In this document: in pieces, positions 24,953-34,437 of the stretch
Layout of the letters: the number at the start of each line of letters is the position of its first letter
Position numbering within the stretch: position 1 is the first letter of the stretch
NCBI GenBank assembly: GCA_024277135.1
Contig: JAJRVV010000029.1
Coordinates: forward strand, 1 to 54,876
DNA length: 54,876 nucleotides
Reading direction: 5' to 3'
Source: Chloroflexota bacterium
Lineage (GTDB): Bacteria; Chloroflexota; Anaerolineae; Promineifilales; Promineifilaceae
Program-made: the position numbers and the translations under genes
Notes under the pieces: model-generated
Database searches by the model: none
The model's input: only the letters and a program-made list of their open reading frames with translations
What the model was told of the DNA's origin: nothing

Positions 24953-27900
24953 ATGAGTAAGCGCGTCGCGTGGCTGGTTGTGTCAGTCGGTTTGCCGGTG
25001 TTGTTGTTGGCTCAATTGGGCGGGTTTCCCAGTTTAATTCAAGCCGGGGCAGATGCCAGTGTGTATGATGTCATTATAAACGAGTGGTCGCAGGGCAATG
25101 GCGGTTCAAAAGAGTGGGTGGAACTGCTGGTGGTCAATGGCCCGGCTGATTTGCGCGGCTGGGATGTGGGGGATGAGTCGCCGGGGGATTTGACATTTAG
25201 CCAGGATGTGTTGTGGACGGCCGTGCCCGCCGGAACCCGCATCGTGATCTACAACGCCAGAGATCGAGACACCATCCTGCCGCCGGATGACGCCGATGTG
25301 TCGGATTGCGCGGCGATTGTGCCGGATGAGGATGCGGCGTTATTTTCGGGGCGGCTGCCCGCTTTTTCTAATGGCAGCAGCGTTGACAAACCCCATTTGC
25401 GCGACGCTTTGGGGGTGACGATTCATGATTTTGGCAGTGAGCCGGGCGGGATCAACCTGGGCGCCAATCAAACGGCCGTCTACACAGCCAATGTCGCATC
25501 GGGGGTGGCGGATGGCGCCAATTGGACGGCGGCCGCCGCCAGTGCCGCCACGCCGGGCGCGGGCAATGGCGGCCTCAACTCATCCTGGGTGGATGGGTTG
25601 TGCCAGTCGGGGCAAAGCGGAGCCGCCAATCTCATCGTCAGCAAATCGGGGCCGACGGCCGTGCAAGCGGGCGATGTCTTCACCTACCAGATCGGCTTGA
25701 GCAACAACGGCGGGGCAGCGGCGACGGCCGTCATCCTGACCGACAGCCTGCCATCAGGCATCCGTTTTTTGGCTGACGACAGCGGTTATTCGTTGTCTCA
25801 GCCCGACGGACAAACGCTGGTTTGGCATGTAGGCGATGTGCTGACCGGAAGCGCCATCAGCTTCAATCTGACGGTGAGCGCCGCGTTGACGGTGAGCGGC
25901 TCGGTGACGAACACGATTTGGGCGAACGCGGCCGTCACCGAAACTACGCTGGCGGATAATGTGGATACGGCCGTCACTCTGGTACACAACCGCCGCGTGT
26001 TGATTGACCGGGTGTTGTACGACGGGTACGAGTTAGGCGAACTGGACGAAGCGGTACGGCTCATCAACCTCAATTCGGCGCCGGTATCGGTGGGGGGCTG
26101 GCAGATCAGCGATGGGTCAGCCACGGCCGTCATTCCTGACGGAACGACGATCCCGGCTGGCGGCGGGCTGTGGCTGACGCAGAAAAACGCCGGTTTTCGC
26201 CGCCAGTTTGGTTTTGACGCCGATTTTGAGGGGAAGGAGAGCGACGCCGCTGTGCCCAATCTCACCGGCTGGCCCGGTTTTGCCAACAGCGGCGACGAGG
26301 TGATTTTGCGGGACAGCGGCGGCGGCGTGGTGGATGTGTTGGTTTATGCGGCCGGAAATACGGGACAGGCGGGCTGGTCGGGCGCGGCCGTCGCCCATTA
26401 TGGCGGCGGCGGCTTGTTTGGCAAGGAGGGGCAGATTTTGTTCCGCCGCCGCGATCAGCGGACGGGTTTGCCAGTGATGGACACGGACACGGCCGCCGAT
26501 TGGGCGCAGATGAGGGATGATGTGATTGACGGCCGTAAGGTGTTGTATCCGGGTTGGCAGGAGTCGTTTTTCTGGACAGCGCAGGTGACGGAGACGGCCG
26601 TCATCACTCTGGCTATCGCCCCCGACAACGGCTACCAGGCCATCATCAACCAACTCAATACCGCCACTGAAACTATCCGGATCGAGACGCACACCTTTGA
26701 AAATCTGGGCATCGGCGCGGCGTTGGTGGCCGCCGCCAACCGGGGCGTGTCGGTGACGGTACTGCTGGAGGGGAGTCCGCCTGGCGGCTTGCCCGATCAG
26801 GAGCGGTTTATTTGCCAACAAATCGAAACAGCCGGCGGGTCGTGCTGGTTCATGATCAACGATCCCGACCAGCGGATTTATGACCGCTATCGCTTTCTCC
26901 ACGCCAAATTTGTGCTGGTAGACGGCCGTCGCGTCATCATCAGCAGCGAGAATCTCAGCCCCAACAGCCTGCCGGATGATGACAAGAGCGACGGCACCTG
27001 GGGGCGGCGCGGCGCGGCGCTCATCACCGACGCGCCGGGGGTCGTCAGCCACGTCCAATCTATTTTTGACGCTGATTTTGATACGGCGAATCATGTTGAC
27101 CTCTTTCGTTGGCAGGCGGGGCATCCCCAGTATGGAGCGCCGCCAATCGGCTTTACGCCTATCACGCAAACGGGGGGAACGACGTACACCGTGCGCTATT
27201 CGCAGACGGCCGTTTTCAGCGGCACATTTGCCTTTGAACTGGTGCAGTCGCCGGAGAATAGCTTGCGCGATGTGGATGGCTTGTTGGGCTTGATCAATCG
27301 CGCCGGGGCCGGGGATGAGGTGATGGCGCAGCAGTTGGCGGAACGGCCGTACTGGGGCGACAATCCCGTGGACGACCCAAATCCGCGACTGGAAGCGTAC
27401 ATTAACGCCGCCCGGCGCGGCGCTCGTGTCCGCATTTTGCTCGATGAATTTTTTGACGATAGGGACAGCCCCACCAGCAACTACGCCGCCTGCCGTTACG
27501 TGGACGGTGTGGCGCTGGCTGAAAGACTCAATTTGGATTGTGCCCTGGGCAACCCGGCCGGATTAGGGATTCATAATAAAATGGTGTTGGTGCGGGTGAA
27601 CGGCCGTGGCGCCATCCACATCGGCAGCATCAACGGCTCAGAACAATCCAGCAAAGGCAACCGGGAATTGGCGATTCAGGTGCAGTCGGATGCCGCCTTT
27701 GCCTACCTGGCCGAAATGTTTGACCATGATTGGCCTTATCGCACTTATCTGCCGGTACTTTTCCACAATTACATTGGCCCGGCGCAGTATACTCTCATCA
27801 GTGAAGTGCTTTACGACCCACCGGGCGGGCAAGACGATGCCGAGTTTATCGAGCTGGTCAACCCGACTGGGCAGAGTGTTGATTTGAGCGGCTACAGTTT

Positions 27901-28336
27901 GGGGGATGCGGTGAATCGGGAGGATTATGAGGATGTGCGCCGTTTTCCGGCGGGGACGGTTTTAGGGCCGGGGCAAACGTTGGTGGTGGCGACGACGGCC
28001 GTTGCCTTTTTCCAGGATCACGGCTTCAATCCTGATTTTGAGATTGCTGATTCCGACTCGCAAGTGCCGGATTTGATTGATGACGTAGGGTGGGGGAATA
28101 CGGCCGTGATTCTGCGCCTGGGCAATGGCGGCGATGAACTTATCCTCCGTGATCCCAATGATCAAGTTGTGGATGTGATAACGTATGGCACAGGGGCTTT
28201 CCCCGGCGTCATCGGCTGTCCGTTGATCACGCTGGCCAACGCCAGCCTGGAGCGAGTTCCTTACTGGCGGGATACAAATGATTGCCCCTATGATTTTCGG
28301 GAATGGGCTTTTCCTTCTCCAGGACAACTGCCATAA
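24953..28336 (+). CDS. secreted lamin-tail / DUF11 / phospholipase-D-like protein
   Basis: 1127 aa. Signal peptide in the first 35 residues. Domains in order: lamin-tail domain (about 37-190), DUF11-type Ig-like repeat (about 225-344), second lamin-tail domain (about 349-469), first PLD domain with HAKFVLVD (His near 649), second PLD domain with HNKMVLV (His near 873), third lamin-tail domain (about 945-1127). Two HKD motifs form one PLD active site, so phosphodiester hydrolysis outside the cell (phospholipid or DNA) is plausible. Fourteen ACGGCCGT copies lie inside, many read as Thr-Ala-Val. GGAGGG precedes the ATG at 24953. No sorting signal is seen at the end. Confidence 0.85.
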   Translation: MSKRVAWLVVSVGLPVLLLAQLGGFPSLIQAGADASVYDVIINEWSQGNGGSKEWVELLVVNGPADLRGWDVGDESPGDLTFSQDVLWTAVPAGTRIVIYNARDRDTILPPDDADVSDCAAIVPDEDAALFSGRLPAFSNGSSVDKPHLRDALGVTIHDFGSEPGGINLGANQTAVYTANVASGVADGANWTAAAASAATPGAGNGGLNSSWVDGLCQSGQSGAANLIVSKSGPTAVQAGDVFTYQIGLSNNGGAAATAVILTDSLPSGIRFLADDSGYSLSQPDGQTLVWHVGDVLTGSAISFNLTVSAALTVSGSVTNTIWANAAVTETTLADNVDTAVTLVHNRRVLIDRVLYDGYELGELDEAVRLINLNSAPVSVGGWQISDGSATAVIPDGTTIPAGGGLWLTQKNAGFRRQFGFDADFEGKESDAAVPNLTGWPGFANSGDEVILRDSGGGVVDVLVYAAGNTGQAGWSGAAVAHYGGGGLFGKEGQILFRRRDQRTGLPVMDTDTAADWAQMRDDVIDGRKVLYPGWQESFFWTAQVTETAVITLAIAPDNGYQAIINQLNTATETIRIETHTFENLGIGAALVAAANRGVSVTVLLEGSPPGGLPDQERFICQQIETAGGSCWFMINDPDQRIYDRYRFLHAKFVLVDGRRVIISSENLSPNSLPDDDKSDGTWGRRGAALITDAPGVVSHVQSIFDADFDTANHVDLFRWQAGHPQYGAPPIGFTPITQTGGTTYTVRYSQTAVFSGTFAFELVQSPENSLRDVDGLLGLINRAGAGDEVMAQQLAERPYWGDNPVDDPNPRLEAYINAARRGARVRILLDEFFDDRDSPTSNYAACRYVDGVALAERLNLDCALGNPAGLGIHNKMVLVRVNGRGAIHIGSINGSEQSSKGNRELAIQVQSDAAFAYLAEMFDHDWPYRTYLPVLFHNYIGPAQYTLISEVLYDPPGGQDDAEFIELVNPTGQSVDLSGYSLGDAVNREDYEDVRRFPAGTVLGPGQTLVVATTAVAFFQDHGFNPDFEIADSDSQVPDLIDDVGWGNTAVILRLGNGGDELILRDPNDQVVDVITYGTGAFPGVIGCPLITLANASLERVPYWRDTNDCPYDFREWAFPSPGQLP

Positions 28337-28360
28337 ATTCCAGCAGTAATCAGACAACGC

Positions 28361-28386
28361 AAAAAGCCCTCCCGATAGGGAGAGCT
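28361..28386 (-). terminator. Rho-independent terminator of the peptide unit
   Basis: On the minus strand AGCTCTCCC, TATC, GGGAGGGCT, then TTTT: a 9-bp stem with one G-T wobble and a T-run, 26 bases after the 53-aa ORF stop. Confidence 0.8.
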
Positions 28387-28411
28387 GAATGGTAATGATT
28401 AAGTATTGGAA

Positions 28412-28573
28412 TTAATTGTTGAAGAGGTCAGCCGGGTCTACGGCGTCACCTTTCGGGGCAGACGTTATCGGCGAACCCGCGCGGGTGCTGATGACTCCTT
28501 CGTAAACGATAGCAGGGGCTTCATAGATTGCATGTTCATTCTGCTCTTTACGCTCTTCTGGCAAAAACTTCAT
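28412..28573 (-). CDS. 53-aa peptide with YxxPxI...G motif (candidate RiPP-type precursor)
   Basis: Too short for usual ORF cut-offs. AAGGAG precedes the ATG by 8 bases. The N-terminal 16 residues are charged (MKFLPEERKEQNEHA), followed by YEAPAIVYEG (Tyr17, Pro20, Ile22, Gly26), then STRAGSP (29-35) and an acidic tail DPADLFNN. The Tyr-x2-Pro-x-hydrophobic-x3-Gly pattern resembles leader segments bound by RRE domains in lasso peptide systems, but no lasso-type ring acceptor fits and no maturation enzyme is nearby. It has its own promoter and terminator. Not a known family to me. Function unknown. Confidence 0.7.
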   Translation of the reverse strand: MKFLPEERKEQNEHAIYEAPAIVYEGVISTRAGSPITSAPKGDAVDPADLFNN

Positions 28574-28584
28574 CTTCGATCTCC

Positions 28585-28638
28585 TTATGCTACATTGATG
28601 AGAGAACTAATCTGCTGCAGGAGTTTGCTTACAGACAT
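28585..28638 (-). CDS. 17-aa upstream peptide ORF
   Basis: MSVSKLLQQISSLINVA, preceded by GGGAGG at ideal spacing. Its TAA is directly joined to the AAGGAG of the 53-aa ORF, which suggests translational coupling. The peptide is amphipathic. It may be a leader peptide that sets translation of the second ORF, or a second product. Predicted transcription start lies about 27 bases upstream. Confidence 0.5.
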   Translation of the reverse strand: MSVSKLLQQISSLINVA

Positions 28639-28671
28639 CTTTCCTCCCAGTAGTATACCAACCTGTTGATT

Positions 28672-28700
28672 ATTATGGCTGAATTGTAAGGTAATGTCAA
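28672..28700 (-). promoter_or_regulatory. sigma-70 promoter of the peptide unit
   Basis: TTGACA (28695-28700), 17-base spacer, CATAAT (28672-28677) on the minus strand: a perfect -35 and a near-perfect -10. It lies between the nrdJ stop and the tiny ORFs. Confidence 0.7.
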
Positions 28701-28769
28701 TAGAAATTTCCTGCATGTATGCGAAAATGTTCGGGAAGCCCATAACAGTATTGTGCATCGTCCAAAAAG

Positions 28770-31097
28770 CTAATAATCACAGCCGCCAGCCAGACAGGCC
28801 AACTCCTGCGCTGCATTGGTTAAATCCTCTTCTTCGTACCGGTAAATCTTGGAAAAATCTATTTCCGGGAAATTAGCCATCGCCTTTTCATATTCTGCTT
28901 GATTGATCTCAATGTATGGCATCTGGTCGTATTGGGCATCAAAAGCGGGTAAGAAAGCCATGCCGCCAATTTTGTCTTGATGTTCCCAAATCCATTTGAT
29001 CATATCTAATACTTCGTCTGGTTGATAGGTGATGGTGACGCTGGGATTGTGCTCCGTGTAATGGAGTTTGTTTTGCAGCCAATAGGCGCATTGTTCCAAA
29101 GCGGTGCGTTGGCTGCGGGTCATGGCGCCTTCTGGCGATTTGACAGGGAAGTGAATGACCCAGGTGGTAGCGCTCTCTTTGGTTTGGCCGTTTTCCGGAT
29201 CCATGGGAGCGACGGCATCCCGCAAAACTTTGAGCACAGGGGAATGTGAACTAATTCTAACATTCCGAATGTACTGTTTGGCCCACCGGGCATGAAGCCC
29301 AGAAGCTGAATTCAACAGTTGGGAGGAGTTGCCGGAGGGCTTGACACAGGTAACTGATGCTGATTGGTTAATGCCTAATAGTTGAGCGTATTGTTTGTTC
29401 GTTTCTATTGCAACCTGCCGCAATTTCTCTTGAACGGCCGGGTCTTGCGCGGCGGGGCTGTCCATTTGTCCGTTCAAATCAACGCCCAACAACCGTTCTT
29501 CGACGCAATTTTTTTGCCATTCGGGGCGTAAGCCGGGGAAATGGATGGCCATGGATTGGATGGTACCGATGATGGCGGCCATCTCCACTTTTTCGCGCAA
29601 GCTGTCATAGTCGTCTTTGGCGCGGGCGACGGCGCTGGTTAGGTTGCAAAACTGAAACGGCCGTAACAGTATCTCGCCGCACGGATTTGTGCCAAACTCA
29701 GCCGATTTGCGCCGTTCTGGCCGGTTATTCACCGCCGCCCGCCGGTTGAAGATGCCCGGTTCGCCCCGCCCCGACTCCACCATATCCAGCACAAAACGGG
29801 TGATTTCCGTTTGCGTCAATTCCCGTTCCGGCCAGACGGCCGAATTGTTGGCATTCCAGCGCTGGCTGTTGCTGCGCGAGAAGTCGCCATCTTTGCAGTG
29901 GCGCATCTCCAAATCATCATAATCAAACAATGAGATCATCGCCGTGCGCCGCACGCCGCCGGACACGGCCGCATCCCCCACGGCACACATGATGTCATGC
30001 GCGTCTAACGGCCGTAAAAAACCGCCTTGTCGGGACAAAATGAGGGAGCGGGCAAAGTCCAACATCTTGCGCAAAGGTTCCGGCCCTGAGGCGCGCCCGC
30101 CTTTCACCCGCAGCGGCGCGCCCGCCGGCCGCACTTCCGAATAGTCGAATTGGATGTCGCGGCCGTTGAACCATGCCGTAATCCCCACCCGCACCGCTTC
30201 GGCCCATCCTTCAGACGAGTCCGGCACCACAAATACCTGGGCCGGTTCGCTCGTTTGGCGGGCGATGCGTGGAAACTTTTCCACATAACGGCTCTCCACA
30301 GAAAAACCAACGCCGCAGCCGCTCATGGAAATGATGAGCGCTTCTACGAATGAATCAATGCTGTCCACCGGCATGTAAGAGCAGTTGTACAAGGCGATAT
30401 GATTGCGCCGGGCGGCCGGCCCGGCCATCGCCAGCAGCCGCATGGAGGGCATTACCTTCATGTTGAGGATGCTCTGGCGGATGCGGTCGTAAATTTCGGC
30501 CGGGAGGCGGTATTCGGAAAGCTCTTTCAAAAATTTTACCGCCCGATTCACCGTTTCCACCCAGGTTTCGCGGCGGCCTAAATCGTAGTTAAAGCGAGAA
30601 TACTTGTCATAAAACTGGAATTTTTGCAATTGGGTAGGGAAATATTTATCAGATTCAGCAAAGGCGGCGCGCACCTCATCGGGTACGGGGCGTTTGGCGC
30701 GAATTTTGGCGCGTTCGGCGCGATACAGGATGTAATGCTTGGCGGCGTCATATTCCCCGGCGGCTTGCAGCGCCGTTTCCACAATGTCTTGCACGCCTTC
30801 CACCGTAGGCAGATCATATTTGGCGGCGACCACGTTAACTACCCGCCGGGTGATTTCCTCGACGGGCGTTTCGGGCGTTTCTGCCAGACTGGCATAACAG
30901 CGGGCCAGCGCGTTTTCTATGCGTTCGATCTCAAATGGGACGAGACGGCCGTCCCGCTTAACGATATTTTTGGGAATTGCCACCTTGAAATAAATGCTGG
31001 ACGCATCCAAGTTGGCCTTGCCATTCCGGCTGCCATTCTGACTTGGGATTTGCTCAACAACCTGCGCATCATGAACCTGTTTTTGCTGATCTGACAT
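28770..31097 (-). CDS. nrdJ: class II (adenosylcobalamin-dependent) ribonucleotide reductase
   Basis: 775 aa. Order: an ATP-cone (about 45-135, IVKRDGRLVPFEIERIENAL), the barrel with NCSYMPVDSIDSF, MSGCGVGFSVE and NPCGEILLRPFQFCNLTSAV (catalytic Cys and Glu), and a C-terminal redox tail CLAGGCDY. It reduces ribonucleotides to deoxyribonucleotides using a B12 radical, independent of oxygen. The start at 31097 follows GGGAGG. nrdR is 65 bp upstream on the same strand, so the repressor and its target enzyme are linked. Three ACGGCCGT copies. Confidence 0.94.
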   Translation of the reverse strand: MSDQQKQVHDAQVVEQIPSQNGSRNGKANLDASSIYFKVAIPKNIVKRDGRLVPFEIERIENALARCYASLAETPETPVEEITRRVVNVVAAKYDLPTVEGVQDIVETALQAAGEYDAAKHYILYRAERAKIRAKRPVPDEVRAAFAESDKYFPTQLQKFQFYDKYSRFNYDLGRRETWVETVNRAVKFLKELSEYRLPAEIYDRIRQSILNMKVMPSMRLLAMAGPAARRNHIALYNCSYMPVDSIDSFVEALIISMSGCGVGFSVESRYVEKFPRIARQTSEPAQVFVVPDSSEGWAEAVRVGITAWFNGRDIQFDYSEVRPAGAPLRVKGGRASGPEPLRKMLDFARSLILSRQGGFLRPLDAHDIMCAVGDAAVSGGVRRTAMISLFDYDDLEMRHCKDGDFSRSNSQRWNANNSAVWPERELTQTEITRFVLDMVESGRGEPGIFNRRAAVNNRPERRKSAEFGTNPCGEILLRPFQFCNLTSAVARAKDDYDSLREKVEMAAIIGTIQSMAIHFPGLRPEWQKNCVEERLLGVDLNGQMDSPAAQDPAVQEKLRQVAIETNKQYAQLLGINQSASVTCVKPSGNSSQLLNSASGLHARWAKQYIRNVRISSHSPVLKVLRDAVAPMDPENGQTKESATTWVIHFPVKSPEGAMTRSQRTALEQCAYWLQNKLHYTEHNPSVTITYQPDEVLDMIKWIWEHQDKIGGMAFLPAFDAQYDQMPYIEINQAEYEKAMANFPEIDFSKIYRYEEEDLTNAAQELACLAGGCDY

Positions 31098-31162
31098 CAA
31101 TAACCTCCCAGAGCTAGGAAACTACAAAAATTGCTCGTTTGTTGGATTTTGGGGCTGCTCAA

Positions 31163-31615
31163 TTACCGCGAGACCAAGAGATGGTCAATTTCATTGCGGA
31201 TGGAATCCAAATCATCCAGGCCCAGATAGACAATGGCATACCGGATGTAAGCCACTTTGTCCAAATCTTTGAGCTTGGCGATCACTTTGTCGCCGACCAA
31301 TTTGCTGAGAACTTCGGCCCGGCCTAGTTGCTGCAATTCGGCCTCAACTTCACCGGCGATCCGCTCCACATCCTCGGCAGAGACGGGGCGTTTGACGCAG
31401 GCGATGCGAATGCCGGCGATCAATTTATCCCGCGAGAATTCTTCCCGCGTGCCATCTTGTTTGACAAGGAGGGGAGTAGCCAGGATCGGCCGTTCATAGG
31501 TGCTGAAGCGCTGGCCGCAATCATCGCAGACGCGGCGGCGGCGGGTGCCGCCCCGGTTGTCATGGGTGGTGTCAAGCACGCGGGTTTTGACGTGATCACA
31601 GTAAGGACATTTCAC
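31163..31615 (-). CDS. nrdR: transcriptional repressor NrdR
   Basis: 150 aa. Zinc ribbon with CPYC and CDDC pairs, then an ATP-cone (RDKLIAGIRIACVKRPVS) that senses dATP/ATP. NrdR represses ribonucleotide reductase genes; here nrdJ follows. Start is GTG at 31615, so that CPYC begins at residue 3 as in the family; the longer frame upstream is not homologous. Length is normal. Confidence 0.94.
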   Translation of the reverse strand: MKCPYCDHVKTRVLDTTHDNRGGTRRRRVCDDCGQRFSTYERPILATPLLVKQDGTREEFSRDKLIAGIRIACVKRPVSAEDVERIAGEVEAELQQLGRAEVLSKLVGDKVIAKLKDLDKVAYIRYAIVYLGLDDLDSIRNEIDHLLVSR

Positions 31616-31684
31616 GAGGTTTTCTCCATCAGAGCTAGTCAAACTCCAGGTATGGGTGAAGGATGCGTTGTGAGGTGGTTTATG

Positions 31685-31694
31685 CACATATGTG
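31685..31694. promoter_or_regulatory. palindrome CACATATGTG in the nrdR leader
   Basis: A perfect 10-bp palindrome about 70 bases before the nrdR start. It recalls a NrdR box but is shorter than the 16-bp consensus and only single, so assignment is weak. A flanking stem (ACTTCGA at about 31705 with TCGAAGT at about 31730) lies just upstream of it in the leader. Confidence 0.3.
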
Positions 31695-31743
31695 TGGTTA
31701 TGGAACTTCGATCCCCCCATATTTGCTGGTCGAAGTGGCAGGC

Positions 31744-31772
31744 ATTATAGCATACGACCGTACCCCTGACAA
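31744..31772 (-). promoter_or_regulatory. promoter of nrdR-nrdJ
   Basis: TTGTCA (31767-31772), 17 bases, TATAAT (31744-31749) on the minus strand: strong match. The remaining gap to ftsZ holds a terminator and two short 7-base arrays. Confidence 0.7.
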
Positions 31773-31854
31773 GCCCTTTTGTTAACAGTGTACCTTAAAA
31801 TATTGACCCTCATATTCACTCTGGAAAACGCTGGCTGGCGGGGAACAAAGAAAA

Positions 31855-31888
31855 AAAGCGCGATAGCTTGAGCCAACTACCGCGCTTT
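31855..31888 (-). terminator. Rho-independent terminator of the dcw operon
   Basis: AAAGCGCGGTAG pairs with CTATCGCGCTTT and ends in seven Ts on the minus strand, about 95 bases after the ftsZ stop. It closes the long dcw transcript. Confidence 0.8.
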
Positions 31889-31908
31889 AAAAGCAAAGGA
31901 GGGGTTGA

Positions 31909-31971
31909 GATTTTGGATTTTGGATTTGGCCGTTTATCAAGTTTTAGCGTCAAATCCAGAATCAAAAATCG
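31909..31971. repeat. 7-base-period arrays 7 (inverted pair)
   Basis: GATTTTG, GATTTTG, GATTTGG (31909-31929) face CAAATCC, AGAATCA, AAAATCG (31951-31971). Between ftsZ stop and its terminator. Confidence 0.5.
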
Positions 31972-31982
31972 TCGCCAAACTG

Positions 31983-33167
31983 TTACTTTTTATCATGCTT
32001 CCGCAAAAAGGCGGGGATGTCCAGGTCGCTGAACCGGGGCGTTGCTTGCGGGCGGCGCAGAGGGGCCGATGGCGGCGTATTCATGACCGGCGTTGACTCT
32101 CGCACCGATGGCTGCATTGTCGACGGCCGTGCTGCCGACGGCCGTGTCGCCGCCACCCGCGCCCGCGCCATATGCCGCACCACGGGCACGCCGGGTTCAA
32201 AACCCGTGGCAATCACCGTCACCCGAATATCATCCCCCATCTCCTCATCAATCACCGCGCCAAAAATCAGGTTCACATCGGGGTGCGCCGACTCGCGGAT
32301 AATCGAAGCCGCCTGGTTAATTTCGTACAAACTCAAGTTTGTCCCGCCAGTGACATTAAACAAAATCCCGCGCGCCCCATCAATTGTCACATCCAGCAGG
32401 CTGCTGGTCATCGCCGATTCCGCCGCTTGCCGCGCCCGGTCATCGCCAGAACCGACGCCCACCGCCATCAACGCCGCCCCGCCCAGCGACATGATCGTCT
32501 TCACGTCGGCAAAGTCCAGGTTGATGAGGCCCGGCACGGTGATCAACTCGCTGATGCCTTGGATGCCCTGCCGCAGCACATCATCCGCCATCTTGAACGA
32601 ATCGAGCAAGGAGACGCGGCGATCGGCCGTTTCCAGCAGTTTGTCATTGGGAATGACGATCAGGGTGTCCACATGCTTCTTCAACTCTTCAATGCCCGCC
32701 TCGGCCGCGCGGGCGCGGTGCGTGCCTTCAAACATGAACGGCTTCGTCACCACGCCGATGGTCAGCGCCCCTTCTTCGCGGGCGGCTTTAGCCACGATGG
32801 GGGCCGCGCCGGTGCCGGTGCCGCCGCCCATGCCGGCGGTGACGAACACCATGTCCGACCCTTCCAGCGATTGGTGCAGCTCTTCCAGCGACTCCTCGGC
32901 CGATTTAGCGCCGATTTCCGGGTTGCCGCCGGAGCCAAGCCCGCGCGTGGTGCGTTTGCCGATTTGCAGTTGCTGCTGCGACAGACTGCTCAACAACGCC
33001 TGCCGGTCGGTGTTGATGGCTACAAATTCCACCCCGGCGATGTTCTCCTCAATCATGCGATTGACGGCGTTACTGCCGCCGCCGCCGACGCCGACGACCC
33101 GAATCAAAGCGGATCCTTCGGCGGTTGGCATTCGTTGGACGCCATTCATTCCACTGTTCTGTTTCAT
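31983..33167 (-). CDS. ftsZ: cell division protein FtsZ
   Basis: 394 aa. Tubulin-like GTPase that forms the division ring. Visible: [15 protein letters not shown] near residue 24, the GTP-binding [10 protein letters not shown] near 114 and the T7-loop [12 protein letters not shown] disordered Pro/Arg/Ser/Thr linker (about 320-380) leads to the conserved C-terminal tail [10 protein letters not shown] that binds FtsA and other partners. Two adjacent ACGGCCGT copies lie in the linker. Last gene of the dcw operon. Confidence 0.97.
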   Translation of the reverse strand: MKQNSGMNGVQRMPTAEGSALIRVVGVGGGGSNAVNRMIEENIAGVEFVAINTDRQALLSSLSQQQLQIGKRTTRGLGSGGNPEIGAKSAEESLEELHQSLEGSDMVFVTAGMGGGTGTGAAPIVAKAAREEGALTIGVVTKPFMFEGTHRARAAEAGIEELKKHVDTLIVIPNDKLLETADRRVSLLDSFKMADDVLRQGIQGISELITVPGLINLDFADVKTIMSLGGAALMAVGVGSGDDRARQAAESAMTSSLLDVTIDGARGILFNVTGGTNLSLYEINQAASIIRESAHPDVNLIFGAVIDEEMGDDIRVTVIATGFEPGVPVVRHMARARVAATRPSAARPSTMQPSVRESTPVMNTPPSAPLRRPQATPRFSDLDIPAFLRKHDKK

Positions 33168-33207
33168 CTTCTTACCCCTTTGCTTGTTACTTCTGGTTTA
33201 CCCTCTG

Positions 33208-34434
33208 CTAAGAATTATCTTCGGGCAAAAGCGCCCGTAAAATACCGGTTACTTTATTGCCCCAGCGACGGCGAGACGGCCGTGCCCGGAACATATGATG
33301 ATCTTCACTCATCACCCAGCCCAGGAGACCGACGCTGGTAGCATAAGCCGGGCTGTTCAAGGCATCTACCAATCCCAGCAAATTGCGCGGGCCGGCCACG
33401 CGCGCCGGCACGTTCAGCACCCGTTCTGCCACATCGGTGATGCCCCGCAACTGCGCCGAGCCACCGGTGAGGACGATCCCGGCCGGCAGCAACCCGCTGT
33501 ATCCCGACCGTTCGATTTCCTGCAAGATGATCTGGAAAATTTCCTCGGCGCGGGCTTCCACCACATGCGCCAGGTCTTGCCGTCCTACCTGGATTTTTTC
33601 GCCGCCAAACGGTTCTACCGTGAACACATAATCCGGGTCAATCTGGCTGGGACGGCAGTCGCCATATTGAATTTTAACTTGCTCGGCCACATCATACGGC
33701 GCGCGCAGGCCGATGGCGATGTCGTTGGTGATGTGATAGCCGCCCACCGGGATGACCTTGGTGTGCCACACCTTGCCGTTGGTGTACAGAGCGATGTCGG
33801 TGGTGCCGCCGCCGATGTCGGCCAGGATGACGCCCATCTCTTTCTCGTTTGGTTCCAGCACCGCTTCGGCCGAGGCGATGACGTTGAGTACGAATTCCTC
33901 GGCTTTGATGCCCACATTGTTGGCGCATTTGGACAGGTTGAGCAGGGCCGGGGAAGCGGCGGTGATGATGTGGGTCTCCACTTCCAGGCGGTAGCCATGC
34001 ATTCCCACCGGGCTGCGCACGCCGTCCTGCTCGTCAATGGTGTAACTGCGCGGGATCATATGCACGATTTCGCGGTTACTGGGAATGGGGATGGCCTGGG
34101 CGGCGTCCAGGGCGCGGTCAATGTCTTCGGCTGATACGCCAGCGGCGTTGCGGTTGATGGCGACCGCTCCCCGGCTGTTGGTACAGCTGATGTGCTCGCC
34201 GGCCATGCTGACCAGCGCTTGGGAGAGCGCATAACCGGATGTTTGCTCCGCTTTTTCCACGGCCGCCGCCACTGCCAGCGACGCCTGCGGCACATCAATT
34301 ACCATTCCCTTGCGCATACCGCGAGACGGCTCAATGCCCAAGCCAATGATTTGTAACTGCCCCTCACGCACTGCGCCCACTAGAGCGCAAATTTTGGTTG
34401 TGCCGATGTCGAGTCCGAAAATGATTTCTTCCAT
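33208..34434 (-). CDS. ftsA: cell division protein FtsA
   Basis: 408 aa. Actin-like ATPase that tethers FtsZ to the membrane. Phosphate-1 motif FGLDIGTTKICALVG at the N-terminus, phosphate-2 ILADIGGGTTDIALY and adenosine motif GIVLTGGSAQLRG are visible. The very C-terminus (RRRWGNKVTGILRALLPEDNS) could be the amphipathic membrane-targeting helix. Immediately upstream of ftsZ. Confidence 0.96.
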   Translation of the reverse strand: MEEIIFGLDIGTTKICALVGAVREGQLQIIGLGIEPSRGMRKGMVIDVPQASLAVAAAVEKAEQTSGYALSQALVSMAGEHISCTNSRGAVAINRNAAGVSAEDIDRALDAAQAIPIPSNREIVHMIPRSYTIDEQDGVRSPVGMHGYRLEVETHIITAASPALLNLSKCANNVGIKAEEFVLNVIASAEAVLEPNEKEMGVILADIGGGTTDIALYTNGKVWHTKVIPVGGYHITNDIAIGLRAPYDVAEQVKIQYGDCRPSQIDPDYVFTVEPFGGEKIQVGRQDLAHVVEARAEEIFQIILQEIERSGYSGLLPAGIVLTGGSAQLRGITDVAERVLNVPARVAGPRNLLGLVDALNSPAYATSVGLLGWVMSEDHHMFRARPSRRRWGNKVTGILRALLPEDNS

Positions 34435-34437
34435 GAT

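Noticed and set aside
28412..28573. Lasso peptide precursor
   Set aside because: Gly33 to the next Asp or Glu is too far for a 7-9-residue ring, and no B or C maturation genes are present; kept only as RiPP-like.
31685..31694. True NrdR box
   Set aside because: Palindrome is 10 bp and single, while NrdR boxes are 16 bp and usually paired; kept as a low-confidence site.
32017..33341. Two long plus-strand frames over ftsZ and ftsA
   Set aside because: Both are antisense shadows of certain FtsZ and FtsA genes.
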